Positions 46,901-54,569 of a stretch of 64,000 bases of DNA are shown one piece after another. Below the pieces are notes generated by a model. That model had not been told where the DNA came from. It did no database searches and was given only the letters and a program-made list of their open reading frames with translations. This DNA is from Actinomycetota bacterium (lineage in GTDB: Bacteria > Actinomycetota > Actinomycetes > Mycobacteriales > Mycobacteriaceae), in the NCBI GenBank assembly GCA_018268465.1, contig JAFDWN010000010.1, forward strand, positions 292,849 to 356,848, read 5' to 3'. Numbering within the stretch: position 1 is the first letter of the stretch; every line of letters starts with the position of its first letter. Made by a program: the position numbers and the translations under genes.

Positions 46901-48031
46901 CGGCAGCACCTCGGTGGTCAGCGGATCGACCAGACCGCGCAACGCCTCTGCGGTGTCGCGGATCTCCCGTTCCCCGGACAGGAACACCAGGACGTCGCCG
47001 GGCGGCTCGGCCTCCAACTCGGCGATCGCGTCGACGATCGCCTCAGTCTGGTCACGGATCTCGGTCCGGACCAGGTCGTGATCCGGATCGTCGGGATCGT
47101 CGGGACTGTCGGGATCGTCGGCCGCACGCCGCACCACCTCCAATGGGCGGTAACGGATTTCGACGGGATAGGTACGCCCGGAGACCTCGACGATCGGGGC
47201 CCCGCTCGATCCGTGCTCGGCAGAGCCGCTACATCCATGTTCGGCAGAGCCGCTACATCCATGTTCGGCAGAGCCGCTACATCCATGTTCGGCAGAGCCG
47301 AAGTACGCCGCGAAACGCCCCGGCTCGATCGTCGCGGACGTGACGATCACCTTGAGGTCGGGGCGCCGGGGCAGCAGCTCCCGCAGATAGCCCAGCAGGA
47401 AGTCGATGTTGAGGCTGCGCTCGTGCGCCTCGTCGAGGATCAGCGTGTCGTAGCGCAACAGCCGCCGGTCGCGCTGGATCTCGGCGAGCAGAACGCCGTC
47501 GGTCATCAGCTTGATCAGGGTCCGGTCGCCGGCCTGGTCGGTGAACCGGACGGTGTAGCCGACGGGCTCGATCCCCGGGCGCTCGGTTCCCGCCCGGCGG
47601 CCCTCACCCAACGGGGCGCCCAACTCGTCGGCGATCCGCTGAGCCACCGTGCGGGCCGCCAGCCGGCGCGGCTGAGTGTGCCCGATGGTGCCGCGGATAC
47701 CGCGGCCGAGTTCCAGGCAGATCTTGGGCAACTGCGTGGTCTTACCGGAGCCCGTCTCGCCGGCCACGACCACTACCTGATGCGCATTGATGGCGTCGGC
47801 GATGGCGTGGCGGCGCTCGCTGACCGGTAGGTCGGGATAGGTGATCACCGGCACCGCGGCGACGCGGCTGGCCACCAGCGCCTCGGCCTTCGCGACCTCA
47901 CCGGCGATCTGGGTCAGCTTCGCCGGGTCGGCGCCGCGCAGGTTCTTCAGCCGGCGGCCGAGCCGGGCGGCGTCGCGGAAGGTCAGTCCGTCGAGGCGCG
48001 CGCGCAGCTCGGGAATCGACGGTTCGGACAC
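43985..48031 (-). CDS. hrpA: ATP-dependent RNA helicase HrpA
   Basis: A protein of about 1348 residues from the GTG at 48031, the size of bacterial HrpA. Helicase motifs: VVVAGETGSGKTTQLPKIC (motif I), LILDEAHERSLN (motif II, DEAH), VTSATIEPGRF (motif III), TNVAETSLTVPGVRYVVD and QRAGRSGRTAPG (motifs V-VI). The HA2/OB-fold region and the long C-terminal HrpA-specific domain follow. It uses ATP to unwind RNA and may act in mRNA processing. Just after motif III (at residue about 250) a 24-base repeat inserts about 30 residues of GSAEHGCS repeats. The longer start at 48094 is less likely. Confidence 0.93.
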   Translation of the reverse strand: MSEPSIPELRARLDGLTFRDAARLGRRLKNLRGADPAKLTQIAGEVAKAEALVASRVAAVPVITYPDLPVSERRHAIADAINAHQVVVVAGETGSGKTTQLPKICLELGRGIRGTIGHTQPRRLAARTVAQRIADELGAPLGEGRRAGTERPGIEPVGYTVRFTDQAGDRTLIKLMTDGVLLAEIQRDRRLLRYDTLILDEAHERSLNIDFLLGYLRELLPRRPDLKVIVTSATIEPGRFAAYFGSAEHGCSGSAEHGCSGSAEHGCSGSAEHGSSGAPIVEVSGRTYPVEIRYRPLEVVRRAADDPDSPDDPDDPDHDLVRTEIRDQTEAIVDAIAELEAEPPGDVLVFLSGEREIRDTAEALRGLVDPLTTEVLPLYARLPTADQQKVFSLHTGRRIVLATNVAETSLTVPGVRYVVDPGTARISRYSRRTKVQRLPIEPISQASAAQRAGRSGRTAPGVCIRLYSEEDFAARPRYTDPEILRTNLASVILQMASLGLGDMEEFPFLDPPDTRSIRDGVQLLRELAAFDADGALTDLGRRLAQLPVDPRLGRMILQADTEGCVREVLILAAALSIPDPRERPADREEAARQKHARFADEHSDFISYLNLWNYLGEQRKALSGNAFRRMCRDEFLHYLRIREWQDLAGQLRSIASGLGLREGGGNDEPADPARVHAALVAGLLSHVGLREGDTRDYTGARNARFVLAPGSVLTKRPPRWIVVADLVETSRLFGRVAARIEPEMVERVAAHLVQRTYSEPHWDAKRGAVMAFERVTLYGLPLVPRRRVGYADIEPDVARDLFIRHALVEGDWETRHHFFRDNARLREELVELEERARRRDLLVGDDAVYDLYDARIPAGIVSARHFDGWWRKQRHVTPDLLTFTRDDLLRTDTTAEHPDSWQAGDTSLPLTYRFEPGAADDGVTVHIPVGVLARLGGDEFAWQVPALREELLTALIRSLPKDLRRNFVPAPDTARVVLASIRPDTEPLLEALQRELRRRTGILVPIDAFDLDKIPPHLRLTFAVESAEGTEVARGKDLGALQERLAAPMREAVADAVAGDLERTGLRTWPDDLDELPRSVEGTRGGHTVRGYPALVDAGPAVDVRVFPTRAEQGAAMALGTRRLLRLSVPSATKNLERQLDPRTRLVLGNNPDGSLAALLDDCADAAVDALAPAPVWTRAEFAALRDRVAADLVPTTLDIVGRVAKVLTAAHDVDIALPDKPTAAQADSIADIRTQLRTLLPPGFVTAAGRAHLADLARYLTAIGRRLDRLPHALTADRERMARVHAVEDAYDLLVQALSPTRAAAADVRDIAWMIEELRVSLWAQQLGTPRPVSEQRIHRAIDAVVG
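47218..47300. repeat. 24-base tandem repeat inside hrpA (three copies and a partial fourth)
   Basis: Copies at 47218-47241, 47242-47265 and 47266-47289 are identical; 47290-47300 is partial. Each encodes eight residues of the type GSAEHGCS, in frame with hrpA. The encoded segment sits between motif III (SAT) and the next conserved stretch VEVSGRTYPVE. Confidence 0.9.
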
Positions 48032-48053
48032 TCCGACGAGGATAGGCCCCCGC

Positions 48054-48467
48054 TCACCCGCCCGCGGTCGGCGCGTGGCGGTACATCGAGTCATATCGCC
48101 GCATCTTCACCGCTGTGGCGTCGACGTTGCGCGCGGTGAGGACCTTCTGCAGGGTCCCGTCCGGGAACCCGTGTTTGAGCAACCGATGCTCGGCCGACTG
48201 GTCGATGTAGGACAGCGCGTACATCAGCGCCAGCCCGAGTCCGCCGAGGATCGCCAACCAGGTGATCCAGGTCGGGCCGGCGATGAGCAGGCCCGCCGCG
48301 GCGAGCGGGATCAGGACCGCGGTGGTGCGCGCAACCTGGCGGGCCCAACGGGTGCGTCCGGTCAGGTCGTGCAGTACCCAGGCCCGGTAGCGGGGCCCCA
48401 GGGTGCCGCCGTACACGTACCAGAACCACCGCGCCGGGTCGGGCCGGGTCAACTTCGTGTCGCTCAT
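48054..48467 (-). CDS. DUF5313 family membrane protein
   Basis: A protein of 137 residues from the ATG at 48467 (GGAAG upstream); an ATG at 48497 would add ten residues. It opens MSDTKLTRPDPARWFWYVYGGTLGPRYRAWVLHDLTGRTRWARQ-like sequence, then has two membrane helices (AVLIPLAAAGLLIAGPTWITWLAILGGLGLALMYALSY) and a C-terminal soluble tail. The RPDPxRWxxYxxG opening marks the mycobacterial DUF5313 family. Function unknown. Confidence 0.82.
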   Translation of the reverse strand: MSDTKLTRPDPARWFWYVYGGTLGPRYRAWVLHDLTGRTRWARQVARTTAVLIPLAAAGLLIAGPTWITWLAILGGLGLALMYALSYIDQSAEHRLLKHGFPDGTLQKVLTARNVDATAVKMRRYDSMYRHAPTAGG

Positions 48468-48531
48468 GGGCGTCTTCCGTTCGTCGTCGGTGGTCATCGG
48501 CTGCCACCGTGGACACGATCTGACTGTACCC

Positions 48532-48548
48532 AATTAATTAGTGCACTA
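48532..48548. promoter_or_regulatory. AT-rich double palindrome upstream of the DUF5313 gene
   Basis: AATTAATT (48532-48539) runs into TAGTGCACTA (48539-48548), both perfect palindromes. AATTAATTAGT resembles the AATTGATTAGT of the dyad at 55865 in 10 of 11 positions. It may be an operator of the same or a related regulator. Confidence 0.4.
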
Positions 48549-48572
48549 TCAATATGCGCACCAACGATGTGA

Positions 48573-49886
48573 TCAACCTCGCGCCAGCGCTTCCGCCGCT
48601 GCCGCGCGACCGGTCCGAATCGCACCCTCCATGTAGCCGGCCACCCATTGGTCGGAACCGCACACATAAAACGGTGGCTCATGGGTGCCGTGCAGCGGTC
48701 CGACCCGGTGGACATCGCCTGGCCGCCACTGCGTGACGTAGCCCTGGGTCCAGGGATCGGTTCCCCACAGCCGTTCGAAGGTCGCAGACGGGGTCAGCGC
48801 CTCGGGGCCGAACCAGTCGCGCAATTCGGCCAGCGCCTCTTCGCGGCGGTGCCGCTCACCCGCGGACAGGTAGGCCGCGAAGCGTTCGGGCGGCACCAGG
48901 CAGGACAGCACACCCACGTTCTGCGGCCAGGACGATCCCAGGATGCCCTCCGATTCGGTGAGGCCGTTCTGTCCGCGGTCCCGCCAGAACGGACGCTCGT
49001 AGGCGGCGACGAACTTCGCCGCCAGCGCATGGCGCTGCCGGTGCAGCGACTCCAGCCGCTCGTCGGAGACGCCGTCGACGGTCAGGTCCCGCAGCGGGCC
49101 TGCCGGCAACGCGCTCACGACCGCCTCGGCGGACACCGTTTCCCCGGACGCGAGCTGCACTGTGCAGCCGCCGGGTGCGACCTTGATCGAGCGCACCGGC
49201 GATCCCAGCCTGATCCGGCCCTCCAGTTCCTGCGCCATTCGTAGTGCCACGGTCGCCGACCCTTCGGCGACACGCAGGTTCTCCCACTCGTCGTAGGAGT
49301 AGAGACGCCGCGACGGTGTGACGGCGCACTTTCGCAGTAGCGCCAGCAACGAGGTGCGCTCGAACGAACCCGAGCTCAGCCCCAGTTGACCAGCCTCCAG
49401 CGCCCGGCGGACATTCGGCGTCGCACCGATACCGGCGAGCCAGCGTGTGACCGGCAGGTGATCGAAACGCACCGCATCCGGATGCGCCCACGGATTGTCC
49501 GGGTCCACCGTCGCCGCGAGCCGAGCGAATTCCCGCTCGACATGAGCCATGCTTGCGTGGTCCGCATCGGAGAACCACGTCGGCCTGTCACCGACGAACG
49601 TACCTTCGTGCAGGACATACGTCAGTTCGCCCGGTTCGGCGACATAGCTCGGAATGAGGTTCAGTCCCAGTTCGGCGACCAATTGCTGATAGGCGGTGTG
49701 CGCGTTGCCGATCACCTCTCCACCGAGCTGGACGATGCGACCATCGTCGAGGGTGACCTGTTCGACGCGGCCGCCGACCCGGTTTCGAGCCTCCAGCACC
49801 AGGACGTCGGCACCGCCGGCCGCAAGATCGCGCGCCGCAGACAAGCCCGACAGACCGGCCCCGAGAACGACGAGGTCGTAAGACAT
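48573..49886 (-). CDS. Flavin-containing monoamine oxidase
   Basis: A protein of 437 residues. The FAD-binding motif is LVVLGAGLSGLSAARDLAAGGADVLVLEARNRVGGR (about 5-40), followed by LGGEVIGNAHTAYQQL. The C-terminal part FYVCGSDQWVAGYMEGAIRTGRAAAAEAL closes the FAD domain. Such enzymes oxidise primary or secondary amines, including polyamine-type amines, to imines with release of H2O2. It is the last gene of the minus-strand operon that starts with the Rieske oxygenase; 15 bases separate it from the ATPase gene. The substrate may be what the importer brings in. Confidence 0.9.
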   Translation of the reverse strand: MSYDLVVLGAGLSGLSAARDLAAGGADVLVLEARNRVGGRVEQVTLDDGRIVQLGGEVIGNAHTAYQQLVAELGLNLIPSYVAEPGELTYVLHEGTFVGDRPTWFSDADHASMAHVEREFARLAATVDPDNPWAHPDAVRFDHLPVTRWLAGIGATPNVRRALEAGQLGLSSGSFERTSLLALLRKCAVTPSRRLYSYDEWENLRVAEGSATVALRMAQELEGRIRLGSPVRSIKVAPGGCTVQLASGETVSAEAVVSALPAGPLRDLTVDGVSDERLESLHRQRHALAAKFVAAYERPFWRDRGQNGLTESEGILGSSWPQNVGVLSCLVPPERFAAYLSAGERHRREEALAELRDWFGPEALTPSATFERLWGTDPWTQGYVTQWRPGDVHRVGPLHGTHEPPFYVCGSDQWVAGYMEGAIRTGRAAAAEALARG

Positions 49887-49901
49887 TTGACAACTCCTGT
49901 T

Positions 49902-51029
49902 TCAGATCAGTGGTGCGAGACTGTGTTCGGGATGCCAACCGATGCGGATCCGTTCTCCGTCGGCCCAGCGCTCCTCGGTGCGCGCCCGGTGCAGATTCTG
50001 TTCGAGGACTGAAACCTCTACTCCTGGTGCGATTTCCAGAACATAGGTAGTGGTCGCCCCGGCGTAGACCGTGGCCTTGAGGATGCCGTCGGTCTGCACC
50101 ATGTCCGCGGTCAGGTCGGACAGCCAGACTTTTTCGGGCCGGACTGCGACGGAGACCTCGTCACCGACCGCGCAACCCCTGAGGGCTCCGGTGCGCAGCG
50201 GGACGCCGCCGGGCAGCGTGATGGCATCGCCGACGTAGGTGCCCGACATCAGGTTGGCGGTGCCGATGAACTCCGCGACGAAGCGGGTCGCGGGTCGCTC
50301 GTAGATGTCCTCGGGTGTGCCGCACTGGTGCACCCGGCCAGCGCACATGACCGCCACCCGGTCCGACATCGTCAGCGCCTCCTCCTGGTCGTGCGTGACG
50401 AATACGAAGGTGATGCCGACCTCGCGCTGAATGCGCTTGAGCTCCACCTGCATCGCCTTGCGCAGCTTGAGGTCGAGCGCGGCGAGTGGTTCGTCGAGCA
50501 GCAACACCGACGGGCGGTTGACCAGTGCCCTGGCCAGCGCGACACGCTGCCGCTGGCCTCCGGACAGCGCGCGGGGCTTGTCCTTGTCCCGGCCGGTCAA
50601 CTGGACGAGCTCGAGCATCTCGCCGACGCGCCTGGTCATCTCGGCCCTGCCCACCCCACGCCTGCGCAGTCCGAACGCCACGTTGTCCCAGATGGACAGG
50701 TGGTCGAACAGCGCGTAGCTCTGGAAGACGGTATTGACGTCACGCTTGTTCGGCGGCAGGTCGGTGACGTCACGGCCGTGCAGCGAGACTTCGCCGGAGG
50801 TCGGGTCGACGAATCCGCCGATCATCCTGAGCGTGGTGGTCTTGCCGCACCCCGAGGAACCGAGGATCGAGAAGAACTCGCCTTGGGCGATATCGAGGTT
50901 GAGATCCCGCACGACGGTGGTGTCGCCGTAGGACTTCGTGATGCCGCGCAGCGACACCGCGCAGGCGGCCGCGGCGGGGCCAGGGTCGATGGTCGTGACA
51001 CGTTCTGCAACAAGTGTTTTGGTCGACAT
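49902..51029 (-). CDS. PotA-like ABC importer ATP-binding protein
   Basis: A protein of 375 residues. Walker A SILGSSGCGKTTTL (54-67), Q-loop VFQSYALFDHL, signature LSGGQRQRVAL (155-165), Walker B LLLDEPLAALD (176-186), then a C-terminal TOBE region (about 290-370). Close to spermidine/putrescine PotA in layout. It powers the importer formed by the next three genes upstream. A second PotA-type importer lies at 9403-13301, so the genome has at least two. Confidence 0.93.
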   Translation of the reverse strand: MSTKTLVAERVTTIDPGPAAAACAVSLRGITKSYGDTTVVRDLNLDIAQGEFFSILGSSGCGKTTTLRMIGGFVDPTSGEVSLHGRDVTDLPPNKRDVNTVFQSYALFDHLSIWDNVAFGLRRRGVGRAEMTRRVGEMLELVQLTGRDKDKPRALSGGQRQRVALARALVNRPSVLLLDEPLAALDLKLRKAMQVELKRIQREVGITFVFVTHDQEEALTMSDRVAVMCAGRVHQCGTPEDIYERPATRFVAEFIGTANLMSGTYVGDAITLPGGVPLRTGALRGCAVGDEVSVAVRPEKVWLSDLTADMVQTDGILKATVYAGATTTYVLEIAPGVEVSVLEQNLHRARTEERWADGERIRIGWHPEHSLAPLI

Positions 51030-51035
51030 GACAGG

Positions 51036-51926
51036 TTATCCTCCGAACAGATCGAGACCGTTGCCGCGCTTGCCGACCAGGCGCGGGACGAGCAGGGCGA
51101 TGGCGATGAGCAGCAGCGAACCGGCGAGCATGAGGGTGCCGACGGCGTTGATGGACGGCTGGATGCCGAAGCGGATCGCGGAGTAGATGCGGACCGACAG
51201 CGGCTGCGGGTCGACGCCGCTGGTGAAGAAGGCCAACACGAAATCGTCGAACACCATGGTGAAGATGAGGATGGCCGCGGAGAGGATGGCCGGCCACATC
51301 ACCGGCAATGTCACCAGGCGCAGCGCCTGGAACCGGGTGGCACCCAGGTCCATCGCCGCCTCCTCGACCTCCGGATTGAGTTCGGCGATGCGGGCCCGCA
51401 GGATCACCGTGACATACGAGATGGAGAAGGTGGTCTGCGCCAGGATCAGTGTGGTCAGCGACGGCTGCAGCCCCACCCCGCGGAACAGCATGAGCGATGC
51501 GACGCCGGTGACGATTTCGGGGGTGATCAGCGGGATGAGCATGACGAAGTTGGCCGCCTTGCCCAACCGGGAGCGGGCCCGGACCAGGCCGAATCCGAGC
51601 AGCGCGCCGATCGCCACCGAACCCACCATCGCGACGGCGGCCACCACGAGGCTGGTCTGCAGGGACTTGGTGAGCTCCGCGTCGTTGAAGAACGCCTCGT
51701 ACCAGCGCAGCGACCAACCCTCGAAGACGGTCAGCGACTTCTTGGTGTTGAACGAGAACACCACCACCGCCACGATCGGGAGGTAGAGCAGTACGAAGAA
51801 CACCGCGGTGACCGCGATGGCAAACCGCGGTTTGCGGTTCATCCCCGAACCTCTGCGTCTGCGCGCCGGGGTGCGCGGATACCGGCTGTCCCCAACGGGT
51901 TCGGTGCGGATCAGAGTCGTGGTCAT
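51036..51926 (-). CDS. PotC-like ABC permease
   Basis: A protein of 296 residues with a basic start and six membrane segments (FAIAVTAVFFVLLYLPIVAVVVFSF first). The EAA loop is VEEAAMDLGATRFQALRLVTLP. Resembles PotC of polyamine importers. Its start overlaps the PotB-like gene end by 4 bases, and 6 bases separate it from the ATPase gene. Confidence 0.92.
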   Translation of the reverse strand: MTTTLIRTEPVGDSRYPRTPARRRRGSGMNRKPRFAIAVTAVFFVLLYLPIVAVVVFSFNTKKSLTVFEGWSLRWYEAFFNDAELTKSLQTSLVVAAVAMVGSVAIGALLGFGLVRARSRLGKAANFVMLIPLITPEIVTGVASLMLFRGVGLQPSLTTLILAQTTFSISYVTVILRARIAELNPEVEEAAMDLGATRFQALRLVTLPVMWPAILSAAILIFTMVFDDFVLAFFTSGVDPQPLSVRIYSAIRFGIQPSINAVGTLMLAGSLLLIAIALLVPRLVGKRGNGLDLFGG

Positions 51927-52795
51927 CGCTGTGCCTCCCTGGCGTCGCGCGCCGTCTGACGCAAGTAGGCGAACATGCAGACCAGCAGCAGCACCATCAG
52001 CGCCATCGTCAGCGCCGAGCCGAGCGGCCAGTTCTGGCCCGCGAAGAACTTCTCCTGGATCAGGTTGCCGATCATGATGTTGTCGGGACCGCCGAGCAGC
52101 TGCGCGCTGATGAAATCGCCCATGGCGGGCAGGAATACCAACGCCAGACCGGCGTAGGCCCCGGCCCGCGAGGCCGGCACCGTGACCGTCAGAAAGGTAC
52201 GGAACGCCGATCCGTACAGGTCGCGCCCGGCTTCCACCAGCGCGCCGTCCATGCGTTCCAACGAGGCGTAGATCGGCAGGATCATGAATACGATGTATCC
52301 GTAGACCAATCCGCCGATCACCGCACCGGAGGTGTCGAGGATCTGGAAGCTCGCCGGCACTCCGGATTCACGCAGCCACGTCATCAGCATGCCTTCGTCG
52401 GACAGCAGCGTCTGCCAGCCGTACATCCGCACCAGGTAGTTGGCGAAGAACGGGACGACCAGCATCGCGACGAGTGCGTTCTTGTAGCGGCCGCCGTGCC
52501 GCGCGATCGCATAGGCGACCGGATAGGCGACCAGCAGGCATATCACCGAGGCGGCCACGGCGTAGCCGAGGCTGCGGGCGATCACCGTGAGATAGGTGGG
52601 CGTGAAGACGCCGGCGATGTTGTCCAGCGTCGCGCCGAAGCGCGGGTTGCCCAACGCATCGGTGGTGCCGAAGCTCAGCGCGATGAGCAGCAGCAGGGCC
52701 GACACGAAGAACACCGACATCCACGCGGTGCCGGGCACCAGCATCCAGGTCCACAGGCGCTCCTTGCGCACCGGGCGGTTCGCGGGAATCGTCAT
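51923..52795 (-). CDS. PotB-like ABC permease
   Basis: A protein of 290 residues from the ATG at 52795, which overlaps the binding-protein stop (ATGA). Membrane segments include WMSVFFVSALLLLIALSF and ASVICLLVAYPVAYAI. The EAA-like loop is LVEAGRDLYGSAFRTFLTVTVP. It is the second channel subunit with the PotC-like protein. A longer upstream frame would lie inside the binding-protein gene, so it is rejected. Confidence 0.92.
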   Translation of the reverse strand: MTIPANRPVRKERLWTWMLVPGTAWMSVFFVSALLLLIALSFGTTDALGNPRFGATLDNIAGVFTPTYLTVIARSLGYAVAASVICLLVAYPVAYAIARHGGRYKNALVAMLVVPFFANYLVRMYGWQTLLSDEGMLMTWLRESGVPASFQILDTSGAVIGGLVYGYIVFMILPIYASLERMDGALVEAGRDLYGSAFRTFLTVTVPASRAGAYAGLALVFLPAMGDFISAQLLGGPDNIMIGNLIQEKFFAGQNWPLGSALTMALMVLLLVCMFAYLRQTARDAREAQR

Positions 52796-53922
52796 AGCCC
52801 GACCTTCATCTCCGTGTAAGCCGCATCCCTGGCCTGGGTCTTGGCCACGCTGTCGTTGGTGAAGTACAGGCCGCGGGCCAGATCGTCCACGGTCACCGTG
52901 CACGCCGGGTAGTCCGCGACGACCTCGCCGTAGATCTCCTCGGTGCCGTGCACGGGCATCGGGTAGCCGATGTAGTTGATGTTCTTCTCGACGTTCTCCG
53001 GCCGCAGCATGTAGTCGATGAACAGCAGCGCGGTGCCGGGGTGGGCGGCGTTGATCGGGATCGCGTACGCGTCGGAGTTGATCGGGGTTCCCTCCTTGGG
53101 CGCCTCGAAGCCGTAGATCGACGCATCCGGCGCCTGCCACAGCAGCGCCGCCATGTCGCCACTCCACGTCTGGTGCATCCAGGCGTCGCCGGCCAGCAGG
53201 TTGTTGTAGTCGTCGCTGCTGAAGCCGCGCAGGTAGGGCCGCAGGGTGCGGAACTTCTCGACGATCGCCTCGAGGTCGCGGTCGGCTGCGGTGTTCATGT
53301 CATAGCCGAGCAGCAGAGCGAGCATGCCGAGCACCTCGTCGCGGTCGTCGAGGACGAAGGTGCGGCCCTTGGCCTTGTCGTTCCACAGGTCCGACCAGCC
53401 GCCGGTCAGGTTTTCACCGAGTTTGTCCTTACGCCAGGCGATCCCGGTCTTGTACATGGTGAACGGGATCGAGTGCGCCGACCGTTCGTCGTACCACGGG
53501 TCTGCGAAGGTCGGGTAGTGGTCGAAGATGAGCGGCGCGTTGCGCAGCGTCGCCGGATCGATGGTGTGCAACTGGTTGGCGGCCACGAGCTTCTGTACCC
53601 ACTGCGCCGACGGGAAGATGATGTCGTAGCGATTGCCCGCGGCGAGTTTGGCCTGCATGCTCTCCATCGAGTCGAAGTTCGACTGGATGATCTTGACGCC
53701 GTACTCGTTCTGGAAGCCCTCGAAGACGCTGGGGTCCACGTAGTCCGCCCAGTTGAAGTAGACCAGGTCGCCGTCGATCTTGGGCTCGACGGGCTTGGTG
53801 GCCACCCGCTGGGTGCTCGGTGTCATGTACGCGCACGACGGGGTGGCGAGCAGGGCCGCGACGGCGGCGCTGCCGACGAGGAACCGGCGCCGGCTCAGCG
53901 CCGGAGTCTCGTGGTATCTCAT
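52792..53922 (-). CDS. PotD-like substrate-binding protein with a Tat-type signal
   Basis: A protein of 376 residues from the ATG at 53922. The N-terminus has a twin-arginine signal, SRRRFLVGSAAVAALLATPSC, with the cysteine in a lipobox-like place, so it may be an exported lipoprotein. The mature part is a PotD/PotF-type fold: DLVYFNWADYVDPSVFEGFQNEYGVKII, FPSAQWVQKLV, and NYIGYPMPVHGTEEI. In PotD several acidic and aromatic residues bind polyamines; DxxxxDxY-type residues are seen but cannot be assigned. Starts within the TetR stop (ATGA). Confidence 0.92.
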   Translation of the reverse strand: MRYHETPALSRRRFLVGSAAVAALLATPSCAYMTPSTQRVATKPVEPKIDGDLVYFNWADYVDPSVFEGFQNEYGVKIIQSNFDSMESMQAKLAAGNRYDIIFPSAQWVQKLVAANQLHTIDPATLRNAPLIFDHYPTFADPWYDERSAHSIPFTMYKTGIAWRKDKLGENLTGGWSDLWNDKAKGRTFVLDDRDEVLGMLALLLGYDMNTAADRDLEAIVEKFRTLRPYLRGFSSDDYNNLLAGDAWMHQTWSGDMAALLWQAPDASIYGFEAPKEGTPINSDAYAIPINAAHPGTALLFIDYMLRPENVEKNINYIGYPMPVHGTEEIYGEVVADYPACTVTVDDLARGLYFTNDSVAKTQARDAAYTEMKVGL

Positions 53923-54569
53923 CAGCGGCTCTCCTCGGGGAACTCGCCGGTGACGCCGAGCACGCCGACCGCCTGCGCCCAGATCGCCGCCCGTGCGGAA
54001 TCGACGGTGAGCGAGGGGTTTCCGAACATCAGCTGCACCCCGAAGCCGTCGCACAGGGAGCTGATCAACCGGGCATGGGCCGCGGTATCACACCGTGCGA
54101 ACTCGCCTGCGGCGATCCCGTCGGCCAGCGTCTCCTCGATCCAGCCCTGCTGCGCGCGGTTGAGCTCGATGGCCACGGCGCGCGCCTCCGGCTCGCGGTT
54201 GGCCCGGCACCACAGCTCCTGATACATCGCCCATTCGCGGTGCAGGCTCTCGGTAGTGGGTAGCGACGCGGAGATGATGCGCGCCAACCGTTTTGTCGCG
54301 GAGTCGGTTTCGGTGCCGGTTTGGTAGACGTCACGGCCGGTGTGTTCGAACGAGAAGCGCAGCGCCTCGGCGAACAACTTCTCCCTGGTGTCGAAGTGGT
54401 AATGCAATGCCGCGGTGGACACCCCGGCCCGTTCGGCCACGATGCGCATCCGCACGTTCTCGAAACCGATCTCTGCGATCACCTCGGCGGCGGCGGTGAG
54501 AATCGCCGCTCTGGTCTCGGCGGCGATGTCGGCACGGGTGCGTCGCGTCATGGTTGGCGAGTCTGTCAT
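53922..54569 (-). CDS. TetR-family regulator within the catabolic operon
   Basis: A protein of 215 residues. Helix-turn-helix: TRAAILTAAAEVIAEIGFENVRMRIVAERAGVSTAALHYHFDTREKLFAEAL. The C-terminal domain has WAMYQELWCRANREPEARA. Its start overlaps the Rieske stop and its stop overlaps the PotD-like start, so it is translated with the operon and probably represses it until the substrate or a breakdown product binds. The dyad at 55865-55878 is its most likely operator. Confidence 0.92.
   Translation of the reverse strand: MTDSPTMTRRTRADIAAETRAAILTAAAEVIAEIGFENVRMRIVAERAGVSTAALHYHFDTREKLFAEALRFSFEHTGRDVYQTGTETDSATKRLARIISASLPTTESLHREWAMYQELWCRANREPEARAVAIELNRAQQGWIEETLADGIAAGEFARCDTAAHARLISSLCDGFGVQLMFGNPSLTVDSARAAIWAQAVGVLGVTGEFPEESR

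Noticed and set aside
47218-47300. CRISPR array
   Set aside because: The 24-base units are contiguous with no spacers and stay in frame with hrpA.
48054-48533. Start at 48533 for the DUF5313 gene
   Set aside because: It would run into the AT-rich operator-like region; ATG 48467 (or 48497) is better placed.
50328-51959. Plus-strand 543-residue open frame opposite the importer genes
   Set aside because: Low-complexity Glu/Asp/Arg-rich shadow of the ATPase and permease genes.
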